This document shows, piece by piece, positions 11,243 to 22,353 of a DNA stretch of 33,082 nt. The DNA lies in assembly GCA_021851885.1 (NCBI GenBank), contig JAJZBS010000020.1, positions 1-33,082 of the forward strand, read 5' to 3'. The notes under the pieces are model-generated. The model saw only the letters and a list, made by a program, of their open reading frames with translations, was not told where the DNA came from and ran no database searches. This DNA is from Actinomycetes bacterium. GTDB taxonomy: Bacteria > Actinomycetota > Acidimicrobiia > Acidimicrobiales > JAMCQF01. Numbering within the stretch: the first letter of the stretch is position 1; every line of letters begins with the position of its first letter. Made by a program: the position numbers and the translations under genes.

Positions 11243-12612
11243 CTGGGTTGTGCGTCGCCTGCGACGCGTGCGACGCGCGCACCGATGCCTGCGAGCTTGC
11301 CCGCGAAGTCCTCGTATCCACGATCGATGTGATGTGCTCCGGCGACATCTGTGGAGCCTTCGGCGACGAGGCCGGCAAGCACGAGAGCGGCCCCGGCGCG
11401 GATGTCGGGAGCGCGCACCGGCGCCCCGGACAGGCGCAAGACACCGCGGACGATGGCGTGGTGGCCCTCGGTGCGGATGTCCGCGCCCATGCGCCGCAGT
11501 TCGTCGACGTAGCGGAAGCGGCCGGGGAACAGGTTCTCCGTCACGATGCCGGCGCCGTCGGCGACCGTCAGCATCGTCACGAGGAATGGCTTGTAGTCGG
11601 TCGCGACGCCGGGATAGGGCAAAGTCGCCACGTCGACAGAACGTAGCCGAGACTCCGAGCGTGCCCGCAGGCCCTCGGGCACGCTCTCGACGGTGAGGCC
11701 CATGCCAGCAAGCTTGGCGACGAGCATCTCCATGTGGTCGGCGCGCGCGCCATCGAGGACGACGTCACCTCCGGCGAGGCCGACCGCCGCGAGAAACGTC
11801 GCTGCTTCGACGCGGTCGGGGATCACCCGGTGCATCGCCGGGCGCAGCTCGTCGGCGCCGGCGACCACGATGCGCGACGTCCCCGCTCCCTCGATCTGGG
11901 CGCCCATCGTCGTGAGGAAGCCCGCGAGGTCGGCGACCTCCGGCTCGCGGGCCGCGTTCTCGATGATCGTCGTGCCGCGCGCCAACGTCGCCGCCATGAG
12001 CAGGTTGTCGGTCACCGTATGGCTCGGATAGTCGAGCACGATGCGCGCGCCGTGCAGGCGCCCACCTTCGTTGGCGGTCGACGCGCCGGCACCTGGGACG
12101 GCCGATCGGGGGACCCGCCCCACGACGTAGCCGTGGACGGTCTCCAGCCCGGCCCCCATCTCGGCGAGGCCGTGCAAGTGCATGTCGATCGGCCTGTGGC
12201 CGAAGTCGTCGCCTCCGGGCACCGACACCCGGGCGAACCCGCGGCGCGCGAGCAGCGGCCCGAGGACGACGACCGAGGCGCGCATCCGCTCGACGAGCTC
12301 GTAGGGAGCCTCGGGAACGATGTCGCCAGTCGTGTCGACCTCGATCGTGCCCTTGGAACGCCACCGGACCTTGACGCCCATCGCGCCCAGGACATCCGCC
12401 ATGCAGGCGACGTCGTCGATCTCTGGCACGTTCTCGATGACCGACGTCCCCTCGGCGAGGAGGCACGCGGCCATCTGCTTGAGCACCGCGTTCTTGGCCC
12501 CCCCGATCCGCACGACCCCGTGCAGCGGGGGGCCGGGGGTCACGGTGAAGTACCCGGGGACGTGCGTCGCGCCGGTGAACGGCTCGTTGTCGCCAACCAC
12601 GTGCGCCGTCAC
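11239..12612 (-). CDS. murA: UDP-N-acetylglucosamine 1-carboxyvinyltransferase MurA, Asp variant
   Basis: First committed step of peptidoglycan precursor synthesis: transfers enolpyruvate from PEP to UDP-GlcNAc in the cytoplasm. The product is 457 residues, slightly longer than usual (about 420) because of an N-terminal extension of about 20 residues before the domain. Seen: RIGGAKNAVLK with K40/N41 (equivalents of E. coli K22/N23), the catalytic loop PGGDDFGHRPIDMH, and later YPGVATDYKP, TENLFPGRFRYVDEL, RAGAALVLAGL and IDRGYEDF. The loop residue equal to E. coli Cys115 is Asp135, as in mycobacteria, predicting fosfomycin insensitivity. GTG at 12612 overlaps the mutase stop by 4 bp (GTGA), and murA's stop overlaps the meaB start. 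A later GTG at 12600 is possible. Placement between mcm and meaB is unusual. Confidence 0.95.
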   Translation of the reverse strand: MTAHVVGDNEPFTGATHVPGYFTVTPGPPLHGVVRIGGAKNAVLKQMAACLLAEGTSVIENVPEIDDVACMADVLGAMGVKVRWRSKGTIEVDTTGDIVPEAPYELVERMRASVVVLGPLLARRGFARVSVPGGDDFGHRPIDMHLHGLAEMGAGLETVHGYVVGRVPRSAVPGAGASTANEGGRLHGARIVLDYPSHTVTDNLLMAATLARGTTIIENAAREPEVADLAGFLTTMGAQIEGAGTSRIVVAGADELRPAMHRVIPDRVEAATFLAAVGLAGGDVVLDGARADHMEMLVAKLAGMGLTVESVPEGLRARSESRLRSVDVATLPYPGVATDYKPFLVTMLTVADGAGIVTENLFPGRFRYVDELRRMGADIRTEGHHAIVRGVLRLSGAPVRAPDIRAGAALVLAGLVAEGSTDVAGAHHIDRGYEDFAGKLAGIGARVARVAGDAQPR

Positions 12613-14294
12613 CGTGCAGAGGGCTCGTGCCAGCGGCCGAACACGCCACCGAGAGCGTCGACGATCTCGCCGATCGTCGCGTATGCCTGGACGGCCTCGC
12701 CGAGAACGGGCATCAGATTGACCGACGAGTCGCCGGCCGCGGTGGCGACGTGCGCCAGAGCTTCGTCGACGGCGGCCTGGGAGCGAGAGGCGCGCACGGC
12801 CGCCAGGCGCTTGCACTGCACCTCTTCGGTCTCGGGGCCGATCCGCAGGGTCGCAGGCGCCTCGTCGGCGTTGCCCTCGGTGAAGGCGTTGACGCCGACG
12901 GCGATGCGGCGCCCCTCGTCCAGCTTGCGTTCCAGCTCGAACGCGGAATCGGCGATCTCGCGCTGGAACCACCCGTCCTCGATGGCGGTGTAGACGCCCT
13001 CGAGGATCGAGCCGTGGCCCGCCTCGTCAAGGTGGGCGAAGATCTCCTCGGCCTGGCGCTCGAGCTCACACGTCATCCACTCGACATACCACGAACCACC
13101 CAGGGGGTCGGCGACGTGGGGAACCCCTGTCTCGTGCGCGATCACCTGCTGGGTGCGAAGCGCGATGCGCGCCGCCTTTTCCGTCGGCAGGGCGAGGACC
13201 TCGTCCATGGAGTTGGTGTGGAGGCTCTGGGTCCCGCCGAGGACCCCGGCCAGCGCTTCGATGGCGGTGCGGACGATGTTGACCTCGGGCTGCTGCGCGG
13301 TCAGGGAGACGCCCGCCGTCTGGGTATGGAAGCGGCACTGCATGGAGCGCTCCGACCGGGCACCGTAGCGCTCCTTCATCCAGCGCGCCCAGATCCTGCG
13401 CGCCGCCCGGTACTTGCCGATCTCTTCGAAGAAATCGATATGGGCGTTGAAGAAGAAGCTCAGGCGGGAGGCGAGCTCGTCGACGTCGAGGCCGGCAGCC
13501 ATGGCCGCCTCGACGTAGGCGAAGCCGTTCGCAAGCGTGAAAGCGAGCTCCTGGGCCGCTGTCGCTCCAGCTTCACGGATGTGATAGCCGGAGATGGACA
13601 CCGGATGGAACCGGGGCATTTCAACATTGCAGTAGCGGATTGTGTCGGTCACGAGCCGCATCGACGGTCGCGGCGGGAAGATGAACTCCTTCTGCGCCTG
13701 GTACTCCTTCAAGATGTCGTTCTGGAGCGTGCCACCGAGGGCGGCCGGTGGCGTGCCACCGGCACCGGCCGCGGCGACGAACATGGCGAGCACGATCGCT
13801 GCGGGCCCGTTGATCGTCATCGAGGTCGTGATGGCGGACAGATCGATGCCCTCGAACAGGTCGGCCATATCCGCGAGGGTGTCGACGGCGACGCCGCAAC
13901 GGCCGACCTCGCCGAGGCTGGTTGCGTCGTCGGAGTTGCGTCCCATCAGTGTCGGAAGGTCGAACGCGACCGACAGCCCGTTGCCGCCGGAACGCAGGAT
14001 CTCCTTGAACCGCCCGTTGGTGTCGTGCGCGGTGCCGAACCCTGCGAACAGACGCATGGTCCAGACCTTCGAGCGGTACATGGAGGCGAATGGGCCGCGT
14101 GTATAGGGATAGGCGCCAGGCCACTCGACGGCTTGGCCCCGTTCCGGGACGTCGCCAGGCCCGTAGGCGGCACGGACCGGGATGCCCGACAGCGTCGCGA
14201 AGTCGACGTCGCGCATCGCCGAGGACGCCAGGGCGTGCTCCCACGCTTCCCGGGCGTCTCCCGGCGTGCCGCGCGGCTCCCGGTGGACGGTCAT
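12609..14294 (-). CDS. Methylmalonyl-CoA mutase large (substrate-binding) subunit
   Basis: Cobalamin-dependent interconversion of methylmalonyl-CoA and succinyl-CoA. The 561-residue product covers only the substrate-binding TIM-barrel part: [20 protein letters not shown] (62-81), [33 protein letters not shown] (188-198), [48 protein letters not shown], and the end [10 protein letters not shown]. Tyr73 and Arg213 match the substrate-determining Tyr89 and Arg207 of P. shermanii MCM, which favours methylmalonyl-CoA over isobutyryl- or 2-hydroxyisobutyryl-CoA. The C-terminal B12-binding domain is absent, so a separate small subunit must exist outside the window. The ATG at 14294 is preceded at 6 nt by TAGGCT. 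It heads the unit mcm-murA-meaB-treS-maltokinase-like gene. Confidence 0.93.
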   Translation of the reverse strand: MTVHREPRGTPGDAREAWEHALASSAMRDVDFATLSGIPVRAAYGPGDVPERGQAVEWPGAYPYTRGPFASMYRSKVWTMRLFAGFGTAHDTNGRFKEILRSGGNGLSVAFDLPTLMGRNSDDATSLGEVGRCGVAVDTLADMADLFEGIDLSAITTSMTINGPAAIVLAMFVAAAGAGGTPPAALGGTLQNDILKEYQAQKEFIFPPRPSMRLVTDTIRYCNVEMPRFHPVSISGYHIREAGATAAQELAFTLANGFAYVEAAMAAGLDVDELASRLSFFFNAHIDFFEEIGKYRAARRIWARWMKERYGARSERSMQCRFHTQTAGVSLTAQQPEVNIVRTAIEALAGVLGGTQSLHTNSMDEVLALPTEKAARIALRTQQVIAHETGVPHVADPLGGSWYVEWMTCELERQAEEIFAHLDEAGHGSILEGVYTAIEDGWFQREIADSAFELERKLDEGRRIAVGVNAFTEGNADEAPATLRIGPETEEVQCKRLAAVRASRSQAAVDEALAHVATAAGDSSVNLMPVLGEAVQAYATIGEIVDALGGVFGRWHEPSAR

Positions 14295-14300
14295 CTCTCC

Positions 14301-14306
14301 AGCCTA
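14301..14306 (-). promoter_or_regulatory. Candidate -10 box of leaderless mutase operon promoter
   Basis: Minus-strand TAGGCT, then GGAGAG (6 nt), then ATG. GGAGAG directly abuts the start codon, too close to act as a normal ribosome site, so leaderless initiation is the better reading. Confidence 0.5.
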
Positions 14307-14420
14307 CGGCCGCCGCGGCCAAGTCGGCGCCACCGCCGCGGCCCGGCCGGCGCAGTTGCATCCGCAAGGTGGGGCTCTGGTTCCATCGGGCAAACAGGCG
14401 GCACGGACGGATCACGGTCC

Positions 14421-14576
14421 GGCGACGCGCCCGGTCCCGTCCCGGCGACGGTGGCAGGATTCCACGGCATCGAGGGCCTTGCCGTCGGACCGGCTGGGCA
14501 TCTGTCCATCGCCGATGTCTGGGCTTATCGCATTCGCGAGGTCGCTTTCGTGCACACCCGGCCGGCGGGGTGGTGA
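14421..14576 (+). pseudogene. Remnant of an NHL-repeat (beta-propeller) protein
   Basis: One plus-strand frame reads GDAPG, then [15 protein letters not shown], then [19 protein letters not shown], and stops at 14574-14576. This follows the NHL-repeat consensus of the type GDGGPAT-x-GLAVD-x-GNLYIAD-x-N-x-RIR-x-V along one full blade. There is no start, no second repeat, and upstream the frame runs antisense into the mutase gene. NHL proteins are extracellular or enzyme beta-propellers with several such repeats. The best reading is the decayed end of a lost gene; one chance match over about 40 residues is unlikely but not excluded. Confidence 0.55.
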
Positions 14577-14601
14577 ACCTGGCCCGGCTTGCCATCGACG
14601 T

Positions 14602-14626
14602 CCCGCCCGCACGAGCGCCGGGCGGG
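14602..14626. repeat. Hairpin copy 1 of a duplicated 17-bp element
   Basis: CCCGCCCG (14602-14609) and CGGGCGGG (14619-14626) are perfect reverse complements around the 9-nt loop CACGAGCGC. The core 17 bp (14606-14622) recurs exactly at 14667-14683. Confidence 0.6.
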
Positions 14627-14661
14627 AGCGATCGTCACCGACCCGCTGTACTGCGTCGCCT

Positions 14662-14688
14662 CCCCACCCGCACGAGCGCCGGGGGGCA
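14662..14688. repeat. Hairpin copy 2 of the duplicated 17-bp element
   Basis: Same 17-bp core as copy 1, 61 bp further on, with the same loop CACGAGCGC but an imperfect outer stem. Conserved loop with a varying stem resembles small palindromic intergenic elements; a genome-wide family cannot be judged from this window. Confidence 0.5.
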
Positions 14689-14786
14689 GGAAGCCCGGGC
14701 ACTCCCTCCGCCTTATGCGCACCTGTGCCGCGCGGCCGCAACCGCCCACGAAGCGGCAGGCCCGTGCACTCGGTGCGGTCGCGGGC

Positions 14787-14792
14787 TAACGT
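14787..14792 (+). promoter_or_regulatory. Candidate -10 box of leaderless glpX promoter
   Basis: TAACGT is followed by 7 nt and then the GTG start of glpX at 14800. No Shine-Dalgarno sequence is visible before that start. Confidence 0.5.
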
Positions 14793-14799
14793 CGTCGGC

Positions 14800-15795
14800 G
14801 TGACGGTCGAGATCCAGGCTCCGGACCGGAACCTCGCCCTGGAGCTGGTCCGGGTAACCGAGGCCGCCGCGATGGCAGCCGGGCGGTGGATGGGGCGCGG
14901 GGACAAGGAAGGCGCAGACGGGGCGGCCGTCGACGCGATGCGCGTCGTCCTCGCCACGGTGCCCATGAACGGTGTCGTCGTCATCGGCGAGGGCGAGAAG
15001 GACGAAGCGCCGATGCTCTACAACGGCGAGAAGATCGGCGACGGTTCGCCTCCCCTCACCGACATCGCCGTCGACCCCATCGACGGTACGACGCTCACGG
15101 CATTGGGCCGGGGCGGGGCGCTTGCGGTCATCGCCGTCGGCGAGCGGGGATCGATGTTCAACCCGGGACCGTGCGTCTACATGGAGAAGCTCGCCGTCGG
15201 CCCTGCCGCCGCCGGCGCCATCGACATCCGGCGTAGCCCGACCGAGAACCTCGAAGCGGTCGCAAAGGCCCTCGGCAAGACCGTGCGTGACCTCACGGTC
15301 ATCATCCTCGACCGGGACCGCCACGCCGAGCTCATCGCCGAGGTGCGAGCGACGGGGGCCCGTGTCCGCCTCATCACCGACGGCGACATCGCCGGCGCGA
15401 TCTCCACGGCACGGCCGGAGTCCGGTGCCGACGTGCTGATCGGCATCGGGGGCACACCCGAGGGCGTCATCGCCGCCGCCGCGCTCAAATGCATGGGGGG
15501 CGAGATCCAAAGCCGCCTGTGGCCGCGCAACGACGAGGAGCGCCAGGCCGCTGTCGACCAGGGATACGACCTCGACGCCGTTCTCGAGACTGACGATCTC
15601 GTCAAGGGCAACAACTGTTTCTTCGCAGCCACCGGCATCACCGACGGCGAGCTCCTCCAGGGAGTCCGCTACCACGCAGGGGGGGCGACGACGCAGTCAC
15701 TCGTCATGCGGGCCAAGTCCGGCACGGTGCGCCTAATCAATGCGCGCCACTCCCTGGACAAGCTGCAGCGCTTCTCTTCGATCGCCTTCGGCTAG
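14800..15795 (+). CDS. glpX: Fructose-1,6-bisphosphatase class II GlpX
   Basis: Hydrolyses fructose-1,6-bisphosphate to fructose-6-phosphate, the control step of gluconeogenesis; the class II enzyme is typical of actinobacteria. The product is 331 residues, normal length. Seen: [22 protein letters not shown] (residues 26-47), the metal-binding [14 protein letters not shown] (61-74), AVDPIDGTT (90-98), [31 protein letters not shown] and a C-terminal [16 protein letters not shown] at 14800 is chosen because homology begins there and a TANNNT box lies 7 nt before it; upstream frame has no similarity. It is transcribed away from the mutase operon and converges on atpC, separated by a stem-loop. 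It is a single-gene unit. Confidence 0.95.
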   Translation: MTVEIQAPDRNLALELVRVTEAAAMAAGRWMGRGDKEGADGAAVDAMRVVLATVPMNGVVVIGEGEKDEAPMLYNGEKIGDGSPPLTDIAVDPIDGTTLTALGRGGALAVIAVGERGSMFNPGPCVYMEKLAVGPAAAGAIDIRRSPTENLEAVAKALGKTVRDLTVIILDRDRHAELIAEVRATGARVRLITDGDIAGAISTARPESGADVLIGIGGTPEGVIAAAALKCMGGEIQSRLWPRNDEERQAAVDQGYDLDAVLETDDLVKGNNCFFAATGITDGELLQGVRYHAGGATTQSLVMRAKSGTVRLINARHSLDKLQRFSSIAFG

Positions 15796-15798
15796 GGC

Positions 15799-15822
15799 AC
15801 CCCGCAGCTCGCCCGGCGGGGT
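15799..15822. terminator. Stem-loop between convergent glpX and atpC
   Basis: ACCCCGC (15799-15805) and GCGGGGT (15816-15822) form a perfect 7-bp stem with a 10-nt loop, starting 4 nt after the glpX stop. No T-tract follows. Confidence 0.5.
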
Positions 15823-15878
15823 ATGTGGCCGCAGGGATCGGGCGTGCGGGATGCGCAGCCCGAGCTACGCGTCAGGGA

Positions 15879-16343
15879 TCAGAAGTGGGGAGTCTCGGCC
15901 GTCTCGATGCGCAGCTCCGCACGGCGCTGGGCAGCTTCCATCGCTTCGCCGGTCACGTCGGCTTCCTCGCCGTTCGGCTGGGTGATCGTCAGGCGCTGGG
16001 CCGCACTCGCCGACATCGTCGAGAGCGCCTGCGCCGACTTCTCCTTCGCCCGCCGGGCGCGATCAAGATCGATCTCCTCGGCCAACTCGGCGACCGCCGC
16101 GAGGATGACCGTCCGGTTGTGCGAGGTGCGCACGAAGCCGCCGTGGACGGCTGCGCGCTGCTCGCGGGACGCGTCGTCGTACTGGATCCTCACGATGCAC
16201 GGCTCGACCGAGCCGATTAGGGGCGCGTGGCCGGCAAGAAAGGCCAGGTCCCCCTCGCGGGTACGCAGGATCACCTGCTCTGCGGGCCCCTGGAACAGGA
16301 TGCGCTCCGGGGTGACCAACTCGACGTCGAAGCTTGTCGCCAC
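15879..16343 (-). CDS. atpC: F1Fo ATP synthase subunit epsilon
   Basis: Central-stalk subunit of F1 that couples rotation and can inhibit ATP hydrolysis. The product has 154 residues, slightly long. Seen: the N-terminal beta-sandwich with FDVELVTPERILFQGPAEQVILRTREGDLAFLAGHAPL broken here into TPERILF (11-17) and GDLAFLAGHAPLIG (31-44), AVHGGFVR (65-72), then the helical C-terminal part AEEIDLDRARRAKEKSA and a tail to HF. GTG at 16343 lies 1 nt after the atpD stop and uses an AGGAG site in the end of atpD. It is the last gene of the ATP synthase operon. Confidence 0.95.
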   Translation of the reverse strand: MATSFDVELVTPERILFQGPAEQVILRTREGDLAFLAGHAPLIGSVEPCIVRIQYDDASREQRAAVHGGFVRTSHNRTVILAAVAELAEEIDLDRARRAKEKSAQALSTMSASAAQRLTITQPNGEEADVTGEAMEAAQRRAELRIETAETPHF

Positions 16344-16344
16344 C

Positions 16345-18931
<2,587 letters not shown>

Positions 18932-18932
18932 C

Positions 18933-20501
18933 TCAGGCGCCCACCGTCCCGGCGCCTGCGCCTGTCTCGCCACCCGCCTGGCGCCGGGGGGTGGGGTCGA
19001 AGATCTCCCCGAAGGCGGTCATCGCCTTGTGGATCTCGGACTCCTCGGGGAGCTTGCCGGTTGTGCGGATCGCCTCGAGGACGTGTGCGTGGTTGCCGCG
19101 CATGTAGTCGAGGAGCTCGGACTCGTAGCGGCGGACCTCGGAGACGGCGATGTCGTCGACGTAGCCGTTGTTGCCGGCGAAGATCACCACGACCTGGTCC
19201 TCGACCTCCATGGGCGCGTTCTGCGGCTGCTTGAGAAGCTCGGCGAGGCGGTAGCCACGGTCGAGCTGGGCCTGGGAGACCTTGTCCAGCTCGGAGCCGA
19301 ACGCAGCGAAGGATTCGAGCTCACGGAACTGGGCGAGGTCGATCTTGAGTGATCCGGCCACCTCTTTCATCGCCTTGATCTGCGCGGCGCCGCCGACGCG
19401 CGACACCGAGATGCCGACGTCGATCGCCGGGCGGATGCCCGAATAGAACAGGTCCGTGTCGAGGTAGATCTGGCCGTCGGTGATGGAGATGACGTTGGTC
19501 GGGATGTAGGCCGAGACGTCGCCTGCCTTCGTCTCGATGATCGGAAGCGCCGTCATGGAGCCGCCGCCGTTGGCATCGGACAACTTCGCGGCGCGCTCGA
19601 GCAGGCGGCTGTGGGTGTAGAAGACGTCACCCGGGTACGCCTCGCGCCCCGGGGGGCGGCGCAGGAGGAGCGAGAGCTGCCGGTAGGCCTCCGCCTGCTT
19701 GGAGAGGTCGTCGTAGACGACGAGGGCGTGACCCCCTTCGTCCATCCAGTGCTGGCCCATCGCGCATCCCGCATAGGGCGCGAGGTACTTGAACGGCGCA
19801 GGCTCCGACGCCGGGGCGGCGACGACGATCGTGTACTCGAGCGCTCCGTGCGCCGCGAAAGTGGCAACCGTCTGGGCGATGGTCGATCCTTTGAGCCCGA
19901 TGGCGACGTAGATGCACTTCACACCCTTGCCGCGCTGGTTGATGATCGTGTCGATCGCGACGGTCGTCTTGCCCGTCTTGCGGTCGCCGATGATGAGCTC
20001 CCGCTGGCCGCGCCCGATGGGGGTCATCGCGTCGATCGCCTTGATGCCCGTCTGGAGTGGCTCGCACACCGGCTGGCGGTCCATCACGCCCGGGGCCTGG
20101 ATCTCCAGGCGGCGCAGCTCAGTCGCCGGGATCGGCCCCTTGCCGTCGATCGGCTCGCCCAGGGGGTTCACCACCCGCCCGAGGAGGCCGTCCCCGACGG
20201 GAACCGACAAGATCCGGTCGGTGCGCCGGACGATCTGGTCCTCCTCGAGCTTCTGGTCGCTCCCGAGGATCACAGCGCCGATCGACTCCTCGTCGAGGTT
20301 GAGCGCGAGGCCCAGGGTGCCGTCTTCGAACTCGAGCAGCTCGTTGACCGCCGCGTCCGGCAGCCCGGACACACGTGCGATCCCGTCGCCGACTTGGGTG
20401 ATGCGCCCGACCTGCTCGGCCGAGATCTCGCTTGTGTACTCGGCGACGTGACGGCGCAGGGCGGAGGAGATCTCCTCGGCACTGATGGTCAGCTCAGCCA
20501 T
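18933..20501 (-). CDS. atpA: F1Fo ATP synthase subunit alpha
   Basis: Non-catalytic nucleotide-binding subunit of the F1 hexamer. The product is 522 residues, normal. Seen: [14 protein letters not shown] at 3-16, [11 protein letters not shown], Walker A GDRKTGKT (172-179), [48 protein letters not shown], and [25 protein letters not shown]. The C-terminus ends in a short Gly/Ala-rich tail. ATG at 20501 overlaps the atpH stop by 8 bp and has an AGGA site about 9 nt upstream. No missing catalytic or regulatory residue was noticed. Confidence 0.98.
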   Translation of the reverse strand: MAELTISAEEISSALRRHVAEYTSEISAEQVGRITQVGDGIARVSGLPDAAVNELLEFEDGTLGLALNLDEESIGAVILGSDQKLEEDQIVRRTDRILSVPVGDGLLGRVVNPLGEPIDGKGPIPATELRRLEIQAPGVMDRQPVCEPLQTGIKAIDAMTPIGRGQRELIIGDRKTGKTTVAIDTIINQRGKGVKCIYVAIGLKGSTIAQTVATFAAHGALEYTIVVAAPASEPAPFKYLAPYAGCAMGQHWMDEGGHALVVYDDLSKQAEAYRQLSLLLRRPPGREAYPGDVFYTHSRLLERAAKLSDANGGGSMTALPIIETKAGDVSAYIPTNVISITDGQIYLDTDLFYSGIRPAIDVGISVSRVGGAAQIKAMKEVAGSLKIDLAQFRELESFAAFGSELDKVSQAQLDRGYRLAELLKQPQNAPMEVEDQVVVIFAGNNGYVDDIAVSEVRRYESELLDYMRGNHAHVLEAIRTTGKLPEESEIHKAMTAFGEIFDPTPRRQAGGETGAGAGTVGA

Positions 20502-21405
20502 GTGTCGTGGTCCTTTGCTCTGGGTTGATGAGGTTGTCGCGCAGCTGGTCGAGGCGACGGCGCACCGTCCCGTCGATGACCGTGTCCCCGACGAGGACGC
20601 TGGCGCCCCCGACCAGATCGGCATCGACGACGACCTGCAACTGGACCGGCATGCCCGCCATCCGGCTCAGCGCTTCGGCCAGGCGGTCGCCGTCGGCGTC
20701 GCTCATCGGCACTGCCGCGCGCACGTGCGCGATCCGCCGGCCGCGCTCTGCCGCCGCCTGCTCTGAGAGCCACCCCAAGGTGGCGACGAGGTCCCGGGCC
20801 CGCCCGCTTTGCGCCGCATAGGTCGCAAGGAGTGTCGTCTCCGGACGGGCACGGTCGGCCAACAGCGCGGCGACCACCTCGCCGCGCACATCGGCAGGCG
20901 TGCCGGAATCGGCCACGATGCGGCGGAGCTCCGGCGTCGACTCGACGATCCGGGCAAAACGGAACAGCTCGTCTTCGACGTCGTCCAAAGCGTTGGTCTC
21001 GGCGAGCACCGGCCAGATCGCCGCCGCGTAGCCGCCGACACGCTCGCGTGACGCGCTCTTCGACGCCGGCGGCTCGGGCGGAAGCACCTCGCCCGCGGCG
21101 GCGTCCGTCATGCGGGACGCGAGCGCCACCACGGTCCCGTGGAGCTCGGCGGGGATCTCGGCGGCGACCGCGTAGCTGAGGAGGCGGACCGTCAGGGTCG
21201 CGCTGCGCTGCGAGAGCAGCTCCTCGACGACGGCCCGACGGGCGGCAAGTGGGATGGCACCGTCGGCGAGGGCACGCCCGAGCTCGGCAGAGGCGTCAAG
21301 GGTCGCCACGAACGACTGCAGCTCCGCTGCGATCCCGCCAAGGCTCCCCGCCCGCCTGGCCAGGTCGATCGCGGCGGCGCCGTAGCCGCGGACGGGTTCC
21401 CTCAC
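20494..21405 (-). CDS. atpH: F1Fo ATP synthase subunit delta with doubled N-terminal domain
   Basis: Peripheral-stalk subunit that joins F1 to the b subunits. The product is 303 residues, far longer than the usual 175-180. Residues about 6-85 ([14 protein letters not shown] on) and 123-202 ([14 protein letters not shown] on) look like two copies of the helical N-terminal OSCP/delta domain, each with a matching ELxRxxAD-x-P-xxxRxxVVxxLL pattern, separated by a Pro-rich linker (108-114). The C-terminal domain follows with [23 protein letters not shown]. As I recall it, Streptomyces delta subunits have a similar doubled layout, so this appears to be an actinobacterial trait. GTG at 21405 has a GGTGGGGA site. 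Start is uncertain by a few codons; upstream frame is Arg-rich and unlike the family. Confidence 0.94.
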   Translation of the reverse strand: MREPVRGYGAAAIDLARRAGSLGGIAAELQSFVATLDASAELGRALADGAIPLAARRAVVEELLSQRSATLTVRLLSYAVAAEIPAELHGTVVALASRMTDAAAGEVLPPEPPASKSASRERVGGYAAAIWPVLAETNALDDVEDELFRFARIVESTPELRRIVADSGTPADVRGEVVAALLADRARPETTLLATYAAQSGRARDLVATLGWLSEQAAAERGRRIAHVRAAVPMSDADGDRLAEALSRMAGMPVQLQVVVDADLVGGASVLVGDTVIDGTVRRRLDQLRDNLINPEQRTTTHG

Positions 21406-21448
21406 TTGTTCCCCACCGCGGCTTCGCGGCCGGCACGAGTCGAGCGGC

Positions 21449-21466
21449 GCGCGTGCGCGCACGCGC
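21449..21466. repeat. Perfect 18-bp palindrome in the atpF-atpH gap
   Basis: GCGCGTGCGCGCACGCGC is its own reverse complement. It sits in the 118-bp gap between atpF and atpH, followed on the mRNA by a second small hairpin (CCGCG/CGCGG at 21416-21429) just before the atpH ribosome site. Confidence 0.55.
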
Positions 21467-21523
21467 AGCCTGCGGGTCTACCCCTCAGGCCGTCGTGCGC
21501 ACCCCCCGTTGCACGCGCGTCGG

Positions 21524-22030
21524 TCACGTCCGCGTCCCGACGGAGCGGATGACGTCGTCGATGAGCGCCTCGTGGCGGCGCCGGTCGAGCTCCTCGCCGA
21601 CGACCCGCTCGGCCGCCGACATGACGAGATCGGCGAACTGCCGGGTGAGCTCGTCTGTCGCGCGCTGGCGCGCCATTGCGATCTCGGTGTCTGCGCTCGC
21701 GACGATCCGCTCGTACTCCTGCTGGCCCCGTGCTTGCGCCTCGGCCTTGATCTGCTCACCGGCCCGGTTGGCGCGCGCGACGATCGCGCGCGCATCAGCG
21801 CGGGCCTGGTCGAGCACCGTCTCGTGCTGGGCAGCGACCTGCGCGGCTTCGGCCCGAGCCTGTTCGGCGGCCTCGAGCGACGAACGGATCTGCTCTTGGC
21901 GCTTCTCCATCGCCCGGGTGATGAACGGAAAGACCCACTTGCTCAGGACGAACAGGATGACGCCGAAGTCGATGATCTCGACGATCAGCGTTGCGTTCGG
22001 CACGAGGAAGTTATTCGTGGCGACAAGCAT
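21524..22030 (-). CDS. atpF: F1Fo ATP synthase subunit b
   Basis: Membrane-anchored peripheral-stalk subunit. The product has 168 residues. Seen: one N-terminal membrane helix at about 13-33 (TLIVEIIDFGVILFVLSKW), then WVFPFITRAMEKRQEQI, followed by a long charged helix rich in Ala, Glu, Arg and Gln up to about 150 that would form the coiled coil, and the C-terminal ERVVGEELDRRRHEALIDDVI that contacts delta. ATG at 22030 has a strong AGGAGG site 7 nt upstream. The gap to atpH, 118 bp, is unusually long for this operon and carries a palindrome. Confidence 0.96.
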   Translation of the reverse strand: MLVATNNFLVPNATLIVEIIDFGVILFVLSKWVFPFITRAMEKRQEQIRSSLEAAEQARAEAAQVAAQHETVLDQARADARAIVARANRAGEQIKAEAQARGQQEYERIVASADTEIAMARQRATDELTRQFADLVMSAAERVVGEELDRRRHEALIDDVIRSVGTRT

Positions 22031-22064
22031 GCGAAGACCTCCTCTCCCGCTTCTCCCTTCGGCC

Positions 22065-22322
22065 CTACTTGGCCAGGACGAACACGAACAGTGCCGTGAA
22101 CGCCAGGTTGATGAAGTACATGGCTTCGACCAGGCCGACCGTCAGGAACATGTAGGTCCGGGCCTTGGCCTCGACCTCGGGTTGGCGCGCCACGGCCGCG
22201 ATCGTCTGGCTCCCGGCCAGGCCGTCGCCGACGGCGGCGCCGATGGCGCCTCCACCGAGGGCCATACCGCCGCCGACCATGGCGCCCGCAAGCTCCACCG
22301 CCTTGGCTGTTACTGCTGACAT
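22065..22322 (-). CDS. atpE: F1Fo ATP synthase subunit c
   Basis: Ring-forming proteolipid that carries ions across the membrane. The product is 85 residues with two hydrophobic helices and the polar loop RQPE (47-50). The Gly-rich first helix [18 protein letters not shown] (17-34) and the second helix with [14 protein letters not shown] carry the ion-binding Glu66. The residue after Glu66 is Ala, not Ser/Thr, and no Na+-type Gln is seen in helix 1, so proton use is expected. Met68 occupies the place of M. tuberculosis Ala63, a diarylquinoline-contact site. ATG at 22322 is preceded very closely by AGGGAG. Confidence 0.97.
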   Translation of the reverse strand: MSAVTAKAVELAGAMVGGGMALGGGAIGAAVGDGLAGSQTIAAVARQPEVEAKARTYMFLTVGLVEAMYFINLAFTALFVFVLAK

Positions 22323-22353
22323 GCTCCCTGCTTTCTCGTTGGGGTGGTGTCTG

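Larger units (their letters stand above)
14295..14799. other. 505-bp divergent intergenic region
   Basis: The only gene-free stretch above 300 bp. It holds the two divergent promoter candidates at its ends, a GC-rich repeat CCGCCGCGGCC present twice near 14310 and 14332, an NHL-repeat remnant at 14421-14576, and two copies of a 17-bp hairpin-forming repeat at 14606-14622 and 14667-14683. I see no intact gene or RNA gene in it. Confidence 0.7.
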
